DNA from: Gordonia liuliyuniae
GTDB lineage: Bacteria; Actinomycetota; Actinomycetes; Mycobacteriales; Mycobacteriaceae
DNA length: 64,000 nucleotides
Assembly: GCF_021739025.1 (NCBI RefSeq)
Contig: NZ_JAKKOT010000007.1
Coordinates: forward strand, 248,001-312,000
Direction: 5' to 3'
The notes under the pieces were generated by a model. It worked only from the letters and a program-made list of their open reading frames with translations. It was not told where the DNA came from and did no database searches. Positions 33,848-43,744 of this stretch are shown piece by piece (the stretch's first letter is position 1; every line of letters begins with the position of its first letter). The position numbers and the translations under genes are program-made.

Positions 33848-36160
33848 TCAGCGCACGGCGTGCGCGGCGGTGACCATGTTGGTCAGCGCCTCGGCGACCT
33901 CATCGGTGGTCCGGGTTTTGAGACCGCAGTCGGGGTTGACCCACAGGCGGTCCGCCGGAACGGCGGAGAGCGCCTCACGCAGCGACGCGGTGACCTCGTC
34001 GGCGGCGGGCACACGCGGTGAGTGGATGTCGTAGACGCCCGGCCCCACCTGGTTGGCGAATCCGATCCCGTTGAGGTCGGCGAGGACCTCCATATGCGAG
34101 CGTGCCGCCTCGATCGACGTCACATCGGCGTCGAGGTCGGCGATCGCCCCGATCACCTCGCCGAACTCCGAATAGCACAGATGCGTGTGGATCTGGGTGG
34201 CGTCGGCGACCCCGGCCGTCGACAGACGGAAGGCGGTGACCGCCCACGCCAGATACGCCGCGCGGTCGGCCGCCCGCAGCGGCAGCAGTTCACGTAGCGC
34301 GGGCTCGTCGACCTGAATGATCGCCGCACCCGACCGCTCGAGGTCGACAGTCTCGTCGCGGATCGCGAACGCCACCTGGTTCGCGGTCTCGGCGAGCAGT
34401 TGATCGTCGCGCACGAACGACCACGCGAGGATCGTCACCGGACCGGTGAGCATGCCCTTGACCGGCTTGGCCGTCAACGATTGGGCGTACGCGATCCAGT
34501 CGACCGTCATCGGGGTCGGGCGGACGACGTCACCGAACAGGATCGGCGGACGCACACAGCGTGAACCGTACGACTGGACCCAGCCGTTCGAGGTCGCGAA
34601 GAAGCCGTCGAGCTGCTCGGCGAAGTACTGGACCATGTCGTTGCGCTCGGGCTCGCCGTGCACGAGGACGTCGAGGCCGATCTTCTCCTGCAGTGCGATG
34701 ACGTCGGCGATCTCGGCCCGCATGCGCCGGGTGTACTCGGCGTCGTCGATGGCGCCGGTGCGCAGTGCCTGCCGGGCCTTCCGGATGTCGGTGGTCTGCG
34801 GGTACGAGCCGATGGTCGTGGTCGCCAGGGCAGGCAGGTTCAACGCCGCGTCCTGCACGGTGCGTCGCGCCGCAGAGTCCGGACGCGTCCAGTCGGCCGA
34901 CGACAGCCCGGCCAGGCGGGTGCGGATCGAGTCGACGTGCAGTCTCAGGTCGTCCGCGCGGCTCGCCAGTGCGGTGGCTGCCGAATCGAACGCCTCGGCC
35001 TGGCCGGCGCGGCCGTTCGCGTACGCGCGGGCGAGTGCGACGACTTCGTCGTGCTTCTCACTCGCGAAGGCCAGCCAGCCGCGGAGCGCGTCATCGAGAC
35101 CGTCCTCGCCTGCCAGGGTGTACGGCACGTGCAGGGTGGAGCACGACGTCGAGACCGCCAGCGAGCCGACCGATCCGCGCAGCGACTCGAGCGTCGCGAG
35201 CGCGGCGTCGAGGTCGGTGCGCCACACATTGCGTCCATCGACGACGCCCGCGACGACGACCTTGTCGCCGAGTCCGGCAGACTTCACACTCTCGACTCCG
35301 CCCGCGACGAGGTCGACGCCGACGCCTTCCACACCGGTGCGGGCCAGCGCCGCGAGCGACTCGCGCGCGTCGCCGAAATACGTCTGGACCAGGATCGACG
35401 GCCGCGTCGCCACCTCGGACAGCGTCGAGTAGACGCTCTCGGCGAGTGCCGGGAGGTTCTCGACGGCGTCGGTCACCAGGATGGGCTCGTCGATCTGTAC
35501 CCACTGGGCGCCGGCCTGGGCGAGACGGCCGAGAAGGTCGGCGTACAGCGCGACGACCTCGTCCAGACGGGCCAGCGGTGCGTCCGCTCCGTCGACGGCC
35601 TTCGACAGCGCGAGGAATGTGATCGGGCCGATGACCACCGGGCGTCCGTGCAGCCCGTCGGCTGCCGCCTCTGCGAGTTCGGCCAGAACTTTGGTCGCGT
35701 CGAGAACGAATGACGTGTCCGGGCCGATCTCCGGCACGATGTAGTGGTAGTTCGTGTCGAACCACTTGGTCATCTCCAGCGGTGCGACGCTGTCTGTGTT
35801 GCTGTGATCTGTGTCGCTGTGGCCGCCGCCGCCGCGTGCGGCGGCGAAGTAGCGGTCGAGCGGATCGCTGATCGCCTCGACGCGCGGTGGCAGCGCACCG
35901 AGCATCACCGCGGTGTCGAGTACCTGGTCGTAGTACGAGAACGTGTTGACCGGAACCGAGTCGATGCCGGAGTGGGTCAGGGCGCGCCTGCTCGTCGCCC
36001 GCAGATCGGCGGCGACGGCTTCGAGAGCGGCGCGGTCGGAACGACCGGCCCAGTAGGCTTCGACGGCTCGTTTGAGTTCTCGATTCGCGCCGATACGGGC
36101 GGTGCCCGGGACAGTCGCAATGAACGGTGCGGTGGTCTGTGTCGTCGTGTCGACGGACAT
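33848..36160 (-). CDS. metE: Cobalamin-independent methionine synthase
   Basis: A 770-residue zinc enzyme that transfers a methyl group from methyltetrahydrofolate to homocysteine. The zinc site is visible as THLCYSEF (His, Cys) and NPDCGLKTR (Cys) in the C-terminal barrel, with [14 protein letters not shown] between. The N-terminal barrel contains [18 protein letters not shown] start at the ATG at 36160 because GGAGAAG precedes it; the frame upstream runs through the riboswitch and is not protein. A cobalamin riboswitch 150-340 bases upstream should switch metE off when B12 allows the alternative enzyme MetH. Confidence 0.97.
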   Translation of the reverse strand: MSVDTTTQTTAPFIATVPGTARIGANRELKRAVEAYWAGRSDRAALEAVAADLRATSRRALTHSGIDSVPVNTFSYYDQVLDTAVMLGALPPRVEAISDPLDRYFAAARGGGGHSDTDHSNTDSVAPLEMTKWFDTNYHYIVPEIGPDTSFVLDATKVLAELAEAAADGLHGRPVVIGPITFLALSKAVDGADAPLARLDEVVALYADLLGRLAQAGAQWVQIDEPILVTDAVENLPALAESVYSTLSEVATRPSILVQTYFGDARESLAALARTGVEGVGVDLVAGGVESVKSAGLGDKVVVAGVVDGRNVWRTDLDAALATLESLRGSVGSLAVSTSCSTLHVPYTLAGEDGLDDALRGWLAFASEKHDEVVALARAYANGRAGQAEAFDSAATALASRADDLRLHVDSIRTRLAGLSSADWTRPDSAARRTVQDAALNLPALATTTIGSYPQTTDIRKARQALRTGAIDDAEYTRRMRAEIADVIALQEKIGLDVLVHGEPERNDMVQYFAEQLDGFFATSNGWVQSYGSRCVRPPILFGDVVRPTPMTVDWIAYAQSLTAKPVKGMLTGPVTILAWSFVRDDQLLAETANQVAFAIRDETVDLERSGAAIIQVDEPALRELLPLRAADRAAYLAWAVTAFRLSTAGVADATQIHTHLCYSEFGEVIGAIADLDADVTSIEAARSHMEVLADLNGIGFANQVGPGVYDIHSPRVPAADEVTASLREALSAVPADRLWVNPDCGLKTRTTDEVAEALTNMVTAAHAVR

Positions 36161-36299
36161 GGATGCTTCTTCTCCTGCAAACAGTGGTGACGACCGTCGC
36201 CCGACAGGAGATGCGCTCCACCGGGGTGCGAGCATGCTCGCCCCCGACCGGAGCCATCGCCCGATCCACGAGGCGGACAGCCACCGAGCGCGGCGCGCC

Positions 36300-36505
36300 C
36301 GGTACGACAGGCAGGTCTTCGGGCTTGTCGGCGTGCGCTGTGCGCTCCTACTGGTCGTCGCTTCCCAGAACCGGTTCACGGATCCAGTGCATGTGACGGC
36401 GGTCGTTCCGACATACCGCTGCGGGTCAGCTCCGGATTCTCACCGGATTCCCTCTTTCGACGCCCGGAACGACGAATCGCCGGGCGAACCTGTTGCGAGG
36501 CTGAT
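36300..36505 (-). ncRNA. Cobalamin riboswitch upstream of metE
   Basis: On the minus strand the aptamer core is clear: GGGAATCCGGTGAGAATCCG, then GAGCTGACCCGCAGCGGTA, with the 5' element AACAGGTTCGCC and the 3' closing element CCGAAGACCTGCCTGTCG. Ends are approximate. Downstream, a GCGAGCATGCTCGC palindrome (36228-36241) flanked by G and C runs is a candidate switching hairpin before the metE ribosome site. Confidence 0.92.
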
Positions 36506-36550
36506 TCTATCGATGCGTCGGCGCTTTCCACATTCGCGAGATCGTGTGCG

Positions 36551-38104
36551 TTAAACCCTGGCGTCGACCGGTGTGGCCTCATCGCCGGGCTTGCCGACAC
36601 TACCGGTCTTCGCCAACCGCTTCGCGGCGTCGAACTCGGCGTCGATCTCCGGGTTCGGCCGGTACGTGATCAGGCTGACGACGATGGCGGCGAGGAAGCT
36701 CGCGGCAACGCCCGGCACGATCTCGTACATGTCGTCGCTCAACGACGACTGGCCCCACGCGTAGGCGACCACTGCACCCACCACGATGCCCACGAGTGCG
36801 CCCCACGAGGTGAGTCGGCGCCAGTACAGCGAGAGCACGATGGCCGGTCCGAACGCCGCGCCGAAGCCCGCCCACGCGAACGCGACGAGGTCGAGGATGC
36901 TGTTGGACGGCGAGATCGCGAGAACGGCGGCGATCACAGCGATCGCGAGGACGCCGAGACGGCCCAGGCGGACGTACGTGGTGTCGCTGAGTTCACGTCG
37001 ACCGGTCTTCGCCGCGACCAGCTTGTACAGGTCTTCGATCAGCGCAGACGAGCAGACGATCAACTGCGACGAGATGGTCGACATGATGGCGGCGAGCACA
37101 GCGGCCAGGACGAGGCCCGCGATGAACGGGTGGAACAGGATCTGGGACAGCGCGAGGAAGACGGTCTCGGAGTCCTCGGGAGCCTCCGCGGTGTGTTCGG
37201 CGAAGTAGGCGATGCCGACCAGGGCTGTGCCGACGGCGCCGAGCGCGCAGGCGAACATCCAGGCGATGCCGATGCGCCGGGCGGTGCCCGCTTCGGCGGG
37301 CGAGCGCAGCGCCATGAAGCGCACGATGATGTGCGGTTGCCCGAAGTAGCCGAGACCCCATGCCGCCGACGAGATGATCGCGATGGCCGAACTGCCTGCG
37401 AAGAAGCTCAGATCGTCGGGATCGACCCCGCGGACCCCGTCGATCGTCGCGCCGACGCCGCCCAGGTTGATGACGCCGATGATCGGCACCGCCAGGAGCG
37501 CGATGACCACCAGTACGCCCTGCGCGACGTCGGTCAACGACGCGCCGAGGAACCCGCCGAACAGCGTGTAGAGCATCGTCACGCCCGCGACGATCAACAT
37601 GCCGACCGTGTAGTCGATGCCGAACGCGCTGTCGAAGAACTTGCCGGACGCGACCATTCCACTGGAGACGTAGAAGGTGAAGAACACGAGGATGATGACG
37701 CCGCAGGCGATGCGCAGGATGCGCGACGAGTCGCGCAGGCGCGTCTCGAAGAAGCTCGGGATGGTGATCGCGTCACCGGCCACCTCGGTGTACGCGCGCA
37801 GCCGTGGCGCGGTGATCTTCCAGTTGGTCCACGCGCCGATCAGCAGACCGATCATGATCCACGCTTCGGAGAGCCCCGACAGGTACATCGCGCCGGGCAG
37901 ACCCATCAGCAGCCATCCGGACATGTCGGAGGCACCCGCGCTCAGCGCGGCGATCCACGGTTTGAGCCCGCGATCGGCGAGCATGTACCCGTCGAGGTCG
38001 TTCTTGGTCTTGCGGTACGCGTAGTACCCGATGCCGAGCATCGCCGTGAAGTACAGGACGACGGCGAAGATCTGAAACGCTCTGCCGTCGGACGCTACTG
38101 ACAT
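36551..38104 (-). CDS. putP: Sodium/proline symporter
   Basis: A 517-residue sodium:solute symporter with about 13 helices. The family core is visible: ADRGLKPWIAALSAGASDMSGWLLMGLPGA (read as two pieces, Na+ site in SAGASDMSGW), TIPSFFETRLRD, the LYTLFGGFLGASLTDVAQG sodium motif and GYFGQPHIIVRFMA. The C-terminus is a short cytoplasmic tail. It is followed upstream by putA on the same strand after 195 bases, and a proline regulator lies beyond. It imports proline for oxidation by PutA. A 9-bp inverted repeat between putA and putP may control it. Confidence 0.95.
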   Translation of the reverse strand: MSVASDGRAFQIFAVVLYFTAMLGIGYYAYRKTKNDLDGYMLADRGLKPWIAALSAGASDMSGWLLMGLPGAMYLSGLSEAWIMIGLLIGAWTNWKITAPRLRAYTEVAGDAITIPSFFETRLRDSSRILRIACGVIILVFFTFYVSSGMVASGKFFDSAFGIDYTVGMLIVAGVTMLYTLFGGFLGASLTDVAQGVLVVIALLAVPIIGVINLGGVGATIDGVRGVDPDDLSFFAGSSAIAIISSAAWGLGYFGQPHIIVRFMALRSPAEAGTARRIGIAWMFACALGAVGTALVGIAYFAEHTAEAPEDSETVFLALSQILFHPFIAGLVLAAVLAAIMSTISSQLIVCSSALIEDLYKLVAAKTGRRELSDTTYVRLGRLGVLAIAVIAAVLAISPSNSILDLVAFAWAGFGAAFGPAIVLSLYWRRLTSWGALVGIVVGAVVAYAWGQSSLSDDMYEIVPGVAASFLAAIVVSLITYRPNPEIDAEFDAAKRLAKTGSVGKPGDEATPVDARV

Positions 38105-38242
38105 CGGGGCTCCCTCTGGTGTTGGTCGAAGACGTGGATGCGATCACCTGCCTGCCATCCGACCACACGACTGGGCGTATGTGATCCACATCTCGTACCT
38201 CGGGAATTCTGCCGCCCCGCGCACGCGTCACTAATGTGGATC

Positions 38243-38272
38243 CGAACGAATCGGTCCGACGATATTCGTTCG
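38243..38272. promoter_or_regulatory. Candidate operator upstream of putP
   Basis: Perfect 9-bp arms CGAACGAAT / ATTCGTTCG with 12 bases between, 139 bases before the putP start and 28 bases after the putA stop. The half-site AACGA/TCGTT recurs in the palindrome upstream of putA, so one regulator may act at both. Confidence 0.5.
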
Positions 38273-38299
38273 CGTGCACGAAGCGTCAGGCGGGGAGCG

Positions 38300-41200
38300 T
38301 CATCGGGGCGTCGTCAGCTCGGTGGCGAGCAGGTGGAACGGCCGGTTCGGATTCCCGAACCGGTGCAACGTCATCGACACCGCCTGTTCGTTGAGCCAGT
38401 ACCGTAGCTCGACCCGCCCCGACGAGGTGACTGCGTCGTCGAGCAGTGCGACGTCCGGCCGTGCCGCGGCTGCAGCCAGGACCGCGGCGGGCGCCGAACC
38501 GACGAGCCGGATCCGCGGCGCGCCGATCGTCCTGATCGAGGCGGCGAAGTCGGTGTCGGAGGCCGACGCCGCCGGCACGCCCTGCGATGTCGCGACACCC
38601 ACGACCTGTGCGGTCGCCGACCCGACGTCCGGTGACACGCTGACCCGTACTCGTGCGCCCGACGTCGCCGCGGCCGCGAGCAGCCGGGCGGTCGGCGCGG
38701 GACCCGCGTCGGCGGACACGCGCAGGACGAGGTCCGCGGGTCGGTAGCGGAACACGTTCGCCTCCGCCGCCAGCCCGGATTCGTCCCGGCCGACGCCGAA
38801 CTCTGCGGCCCAGGCGCGGTCGTCGTCGGCGAGCGCGTGCGCCAACCACTGCTTCTCGGCGTCGGTGAGGCAGGACGCAACCGACCGGGCCAGCGAGGCG
38901 ACCGCCGGTGTACGCGGTGCCGAGACCGCTGCGTCCGTCGAGGCATCCGTCTCGCTCGCCGGGGCATCGGCCCAGGACCCCAGCAGCATCAGATAGTTCG
39001 GCCCGCCCGCCTTGGAACCCAGCCCGACCGACGAGCGCTTCCAGCCGCCGAACGACTGGCGGCGCACGATGGCCCCGGTGATGCCGCGGTTGACGTAGAC
39101 GTTGCCCGCATCGACCTCCGCGAGCCAGGTTCGGACCTCGGCAGTGTCGAGCGAGTGGAGTCCCGCGGTGAGCCCGAAGTCGGTGGCGTTCTGCAGCGCG
39201 AGTGCCTCGGTGAGGTCGTCTGCGCGCATCAACCCGAGGACCGGGCCGAAGCATTCGGTGAGATGGAAGAACGATCCCGGCGCCACGCCGTCCTTGATGC
39301 CGGGCGACCAGAGTCGGCCGGAGTCGTCGAGCATCCGCGGCTTCAACAGCCAGGATTCGCCCGGCTCCAATGTGGTGAGGGCGCGGAGCAGCTTCTCGCT
39401 CGGCGGCTCGGTCAACGGTCCGACGGTGGCGGCCAGGTCGGTCGGCCATCCGACGACCATCGACGAGGCAGCGTCGATCAATTGCCTGCGGAACCGCGTC
39501 GACGAGTAGGTACTGCCGACGAGAATGCCGAGCGACGCAGCCGAGCACTTCTGCCCGGCATGACCGAACGCACTGTGCACGAGATCGGCGATCGCCAAGT
39601 CGCGATCCGCCGACGGGGTGACGATCATGGCGTTCTTGCCGGATGTCTCCGCGTTGATCCGCAGGTCCGTCCGCCAGGACGCGAACAGTGCCGCAGTGTC
39701 CGACGCGCCCGTCAAGATGACGCGGTCGACGTCCGGGTGACTGATGAGAGCGCGGCCTGCGTCGCCCTCGTCCGGGAACACGCCGAGACATGCCTCGCGC
39801 GGAACTCCGGCGTCCCACAGGGCTTCCAACACCGCCATCGAGCACCGGGGGGTCGGCGCCGCCGGTTTGTGGATCACCGCTGCACCGACCGCGAGAGCGG
39901 CGAACGTCCCGCCCGCGGGGATGGCGAGGGGGAAGTTCCACGGCGGCGTCACCACGATCACGCGGTCGGGGGTGAAGCTCGCCCCGTCGATCCGGTCGAG
40001 TTCGAGCGCCCGGTGCGCGTAGTAGCGGGCGAAATCGATGGCCTCGGAGATCTCCGGATCTGATTGCGCGACCGACTTGCCTGCCTCCGCGGCGGCGATC
40101 GACACGAGGTGGCCCCGACGATGCGACAGCAGGTCGGCGGCGCGATACAGGATCGCCGCGCGCTCGGCGGCGGGCCGGGCAGACCAGGCGACCGCCGCAG
40201 TGCGGGCACGTCCGACGAGGTCGTCGACGTCGGATGCGGCCAGCGTCGGCGGAACACTCTGCGCGTCGAGCCACCCCGGCGCCGCGCTGCGGGCGATCGC
40301 CGCTCGCGCCCACGCCTGGTTCGCGTACAGCGACGGATCGGTATCGGGCTCATTCGTGAACGAGGGGAGCGTGCCGGAGAACGGCAGCGACGGGCGTTCG
40401 GCTGCGGACTCCTCGGCCGCGCGGTCCTGGCGGTGATTGGGCAGCGGCGGCTGCTCGCCGCGCTCGTCGAGCAGTCGCTGCAACCCGTGGACGGCAGTGG
40501 TGAACCGGCCGGCCTCGCGTCGGTGGACGTCGCTGCCCGGCGCGAGATCGAAGATGCCGGACATGAAGTTCTCCGACGCGGCGTTCTCCTCGAGTCGGCG
40601 AACCAGATACGAGATCGCGACGTCGAACTCCGTGGGCTTGACGGTCGGCACGTACAGCAGCAGACGTCCGACGTCGGCGCTCACCACCTCGGCCTGCTCG
40701 GTGGCCATGCCCTGCAGCATCTCGAACTCCACGCGGTCGCTTACGCCCCGCGAATCGGCGAGCAGGTGGGCGAACGCGATGTCGAAGAGGTTGTGTCCGG
40801 CGACGCCGAGCCGAAGTCCTGCCGTCCGCTCACGCGTGCACACCCAGTGCAGGACGAGTTTGTAGTTGGCATCCGTCGCAGCCTTCGACTCGCATGTCGC
40901 CGTCGGCCAGCCGGCAATCTCCGCGTGGACGGTCTCCATCGCCAGGTTCGCGCCCTTGACCAAGCGGACCTTGATGCCCGCACCGCCCGCTGCTACCCGT
41001 TCCGCGCCGAACGCGGCCAGACGCTGCATCGCGCCGAGCGCATCGGGCAGATAGGCCTGCAGGACGATGCCCGCCTCGTAGTCATGCAGCTCAGGCCGCG
41101 ACAGGAGGCGGGTGAACACGGCGATCGTCAGTTCCAGATCGCGGTACTCCTCCATGTCGAGGTTGATGAACTTGCTGCCGGCAGGTGCCGCGGCGGCCTC

Positions 41201-41872
41201 GGTGTACATCGGCGCCAGCCGCTCGACGACGTAGTCGACCGTCTCGTCGAACGCCCACATCGAGATCTGGGATGCGATCGACGAGACTTTGATCGACACG
41301 TAGTCGACGTCGTCGCGACGCAACAGTGCCCGCGCGTCGGCGAGATGGTTGTCGGCTTCGGCGTCGCCGAGAACGGCTTCGCCGAGGGGATTGACGTTGA
41401 GGCGGTGGTCGCCTGCGCGCAAGGTCTTGACCGCCTTCGCGAACGGCTTCTCGCGGGCGTCGACGATCATGTGGCCGACCATGGCGCGCATACGTGCGCG
41501 GGCGATGGGGATCACGACTTTCGGGATCCGCCGGGAGAGGGCGGCGCCGGCGCGCAGTTGCAGCAGGTCGAGTGCGCCGAGCGAATCAGGTGCGTCGGCG
41601 ACGATCTCGGCGAGCGCAGCTCCCGCGGCTGCGGTGTCCTCGGTGCCGATGACGCGGTCGACGAAGCCGACGGTGAAGTCGAGGCCCTTCGGGTCGGACA
41701 GGACCGCGGCCAGGCGTCGTGCGGAGGCATGCGGGCGGTCGCCCCGAGAAGCGGCGTCGGTGAGCCACCGGGTGACCAGATGGTCGGCCCGGACTGCGAG
41801 GTCGGCGAGAGTCGCCGGCTCGGCGGCGTCCGTCGCGGACGTGTCGTGGTGGGAGTCGTGCGCGGTGGTCAT
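38300..41872 (-). CDS. putA: Bifunctional proline dehydrogenase/P5C dehydrogenase
   Basis: A 1190-residue fused enzyme that oxidises proline to glutamate. The N-terminal FAD proline dehydrogenase barrel spans about 1-450 (IKVRLVKGANLAMETVHAE, LRLGVAGHNLFDIAFAH). The aldehyde dehydrogenase domain follows from about 500 with VTPPWNFPLAIPAGG and the catalytic cysteine in GHAGQKCSAAS. An extra C-terminal alpha/beta region of about 200 residues closes it. There is no ribbon-helix-helix at the N-terminus, so this PutA cannot repress itself as the enteric one does. The divergent PucR-type gene is the likely regulator. M. tuberculosis uses separate PruA and PruB instead. Confidence 0.96.
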   Translation of the reverse strand: MTTAHDSHHDTSATDAAEPATLADLAVRADHLVTRWLTDAASRGDRPHASARRLAAVLSDPKGLDFTVGFVDRVIGTEDTAAAGAALAEIVADAPDSLGALDLLQLRAGAALSRRIPKVVIPIARARMRAMVGHMIVDAREKPFAKAVKTLRAGDHRLNVNPLGEAVLGDAEADNHLADARALLRRDDVDYVSIKVSSIASQISMWAFDETVDYVVERLAPMYTEAAAAPAGSKFINLDMEEYRDLELTIAVFTRLLSRPELHDYEAGIVLQAYLPDALGAMQRLAAFGAERVAAGGAGIKVRLVKGANLAMETVHAEIAGWPTATCESKAATDANYKLVLHWVCTRERTAGLRLGVAGHNLFDIAFAHLLADSRGVSDRVEFEMLQGMATEQAEVVSADVGRLLLYVPTVKPTEFDVAISYLVRRLEENAASENFMSGIFDLAPGSDVHRREAGRFTTAVHGLQRLLDERGEQPPLPNHRQDRAAEESAAERPSLPFSGTLPSFTNEPDTDPSLYANQAWARAAIARSAAPGWLDAQSVPPTLAASDVDDLVGRARTAAVAWSARPAAERAAILYRAADLLSHRRGHLVSIAAAEAGKSVAQSDPEISEAIDFARYYAHRALELDRIDGASFTPDRVIVVTPPWNFPLAIPAGGTFAALAVGAAVIHKPAAPTPRCSMAVLEALWDAGVPREACLGVFPDEGDAGRALISHPDVDRVILTGASDTAALFASWRTDLRINAETSGKNAMIVTPSADRDLAIADLVHSAFGHAGQKCSAASLGILVGSTYSSTRFRRQLIDAASSMVVGWPTDLAATVGPLTEPPSEKLLRALTTLEPGESWLLKPRMLDDSGRLWSPGIKDGVAPGSFFHLTECFGPVLGLMRADDLTEALALQNATDFGLTAGLHSLDTAEVRTWLAEVDAGNVYVNRGITGAIVRRQSFGGWKRSSVGLGSKAGGPNYLMLLGSWADAPASETDASTDAAVSAPRTPAVASLARSVASCLTDAEKQWLAHALADDDRAWAAEFGVGRDESGLAAEANVFRYRPADLVLRVSADAGPAPTARLLAAAATSGARVRVSVSPDVGSATAQVVGVATSQGVPAASASDTDFAASIRTIGAPRIRLVGSAPAAVLAAAAARPDVALLDDAVTSSGRVELRYWLNEQAVSMTLHRFGNPNRPFHLLATELTTPR

Positions 41873-41921
41873 GTCTGCCAGTACAGTCTGCGCGCCGCCG
41901 ACCCGCCTCGTGCATTCTCAC

Positions 41922-41944
41922 AACAACGACGTCTATTCGTTGTT
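41922..41944. promoter_or_regulatory. Candidate operator between putA and its regulator
   Basis: Perfect inverted repeat AACAACGA-N7-TCGTTGTT in the 98-base divergent spacer, 50 bases from the putA start. It is a good fit for a PucR-type dimer site, with the same AACGA/TCGTT half-site as upstream of putP. Confidence 0.6.
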
Positions 41945-41970
41945 CGAATCTCTGAAGGTGCTGTCAGGAT

Positions 41971-43596
41971 GTGAGCACGCCGGAATTTCAGGGAGCCCCG
42001 TTGGGTGATGTGATCGATGCCCTCGACACCGCCGTCGACTGGGCGGTGACCGGGGCCGACGACGCCGTGGTCGCCGATGTCGCGCTGCTCGACGCAGACG
42101 ATGTGGCGGCGGGAGCCGATGCGTCGACCGATCTCATCGTCCTCGTGGGGGTCGACGGTGATCGGCTGCGCGAGTGGCTGATGCGCGAGCACCGGGGCCG
42201 CCTGCCGCGCGCGATCCTCACGAAGGCGTTCACGGAGCCGGCCGAGGCGCAGCCGATCGTCGACGAGTCGGGCGTCGCCGTCGTCGGCGTCCACGCGCGA
42301 GCGCGGTGGGACCGGATCCTGGGTCTGGTGCAGGCCGACCTGCACCGTGGGCGCGAGGCCGCCGGACACCCCGGAGATCCGGACGTGCTCGCCGACGTCG
42401 ATCTGATCGGGCTCGTCGGCCTGGTGGCGCGCGGGACGGGCGGGCTGGTGTCGATCGAGGACGCGACGAGTGCGCGGGTCCTGGCCTACTCGCCGTCCAA
42501 CGGAGAGGCCGACGATCTGCGTGTGCAGACGATCCTCGGGCGGGAGGGCCCGCCGAGCTACCTCGCACTGCTGCGCAGGTGGGGTGTCTTCGACGCGATC
42601 CGTCGCGGGGGAGAAGTGGTCGACGTGCCCGCCGACGCCGAGCACGCGATGCGGCGGCGGCTCGTGATCGGCGTGCACAGCGCCACCGGTCGGCATCTCG
42701 GCTCGATCTGGGTCCAGGAAGCCGCGACCGAGTTGGTCGCGGACTCGGTCGACGTGCTGACCGGCGCCGCGTCGGTCGCGTCACGGATCCTGACCCGGTC
42801 GATGGCGGCGCCGTCGGCGGAAGCTCAACTGCTGCAGCGACTCTTCGGCGAGCACGGCGGGGTCGACGCATCGTCGGCCGGCGCATATCTCGGGTGGCCG
42901 GTGACCGAGCGCGCGGCGGTGATCGGTATCGCCGCGGAGGGCGGGTCGCTCACGCCCACCGACGCGATCGCCGCCGTCGGCGGAGCCGTTCGGCTGCACG
43001 CGAGCGCGTACGCGACGTCGGCGCTCACCACGTTGATCGCCGAGCGCGCGTACATCCTGGTGCCCGCCGCCGACGTCGCGCCGATCACCCGCTGGGTCGG
43101 TCAGCTGGTCGCCCGGTTCGACGGCGACCCGGTGTTGGGCGGCGGCCGCCTGCACGCGACGGTCGTGTTCCCGGTCGACGGGCTGGCCGAGGTCGCCCGG
43201 GCTCGCCGCGAGGTCGATCGCGTGTTCGCCGCGACCCGCGCGGGCGGAGCCGATCGGGTGACGACGCTCGCCCAGGCGCGCACCGCGGTCCTGCTCGGCG
43301 AGATCCTCGACGCGCTCGTCGACCGCGACCAACTCGTCGACCCCCGGGTGACCGCCATGGTCGCGTACGACACCGAACGCACTGCGCACCTGGAGGAGAG
43401 CGTTCGCGCCTACCTCGACGCCCACGGCAACGTCCGCGATGCGGCGAACCGGATCGGCGTCCACCCGAACACACTCCGCTACCGCGTCGACCGCGCCCGT
43501 CAGGTGTCCGGACTCAACCTGGACGACCCTGCCGAGCGTTTGTTGAGCGCCTTGCAGCTCGCGTTGCTGGACCGCCGTCGGCTCACCGCGGGTTGA
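41971..43596 (+). CDS. PucR-type regulator of proline utilisation
   Basis: 541 residues from GTG at 41971. The N-terminal 130 residues resemble a PucR sensor domain (LIVLVGVDGDRLREWLMREH, AVVGVHARARWDRILGLVQ). A GAF-like centre and a GGDEF-related region follow, then the C-terminal helix-turn-helix HGNVRDAANRIGVHPNTLRY. It is divergent from putA, the place taken by the proline-responsive PucR-family activator PruC in M. tuberculosis (Rv1186c beside pruA). I infer it activates putA and putP on proline. No strong ribosome site is visible. Confidence 0.88.
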   Translation: MSTPEFQGAPLGDVIDALDTAVDWAVTGADDAVVADVALLDADDVAAGADASTDLIVLVGVDGDRLREWLMREHRGRLPRAILTKAFTEPAEAQPIVDESGVAVVGVHARARWDRILGLVQADLHRGREAAGHPGDPDVLADVDLIGLVGLVARGTGGLVSIEDATSARVLAYSPSNGEADDLRVQTILGREGPPSYLALLRRWGVFDAIRRGGEVVDVPADAEHAMRRRLVIGVHSATGRHLGSIWVQEAATELVADSVDVLTGAASVASRILTRSMAAPSAEAQLLQRLFGEHGGVDASSAGAYLGWPVTERAAVIGIAAEGGSLTPTDAIAAVGGAVRLHASAYATSALTTLIAERAYILVPAADVAPITRWVGQLVARFDGDPVLGGGRLHATVVFPVDGLAEVARARREVDRVFAATRAGGADRVTTLAQARTAVLLGEILDALVDRDQLVDPRVTAMVAYDTERTAHLEESVRAYLDAHGNVRDAANRIGVHPNTLRYRVDRARQVSGLNLDDPAERLLSALQLALLDRRRLTAG

Positions 43597-43744
43597 GCGA
43601 ACCGAACCGAGAACGGTCGGCGTTCGACCATCGCAGTGGTGTCGATCATCTTCGCAGCGTTCGCCATGGTCATCGCGGCGCGTGAGATCCGGCGACTCAT
43701 CGGGGACCTGCACAGGTGACGGTGTCGTACGTACGGTCGACACC

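Noticed and set aside
36161..36379. N-terminal extension of metE
   Set aside because: The 73 extra codons run through the leader between the aptamer and metE and part of the riboswitch. The ATG at 36160 has a good ribosome site and homology starts there.
37773..38279. Minus-strand frame between putA and putP
   Set aside because: It is the shadow of the putP N-terminus plus the intergenic operator region, with no recognisable protein.
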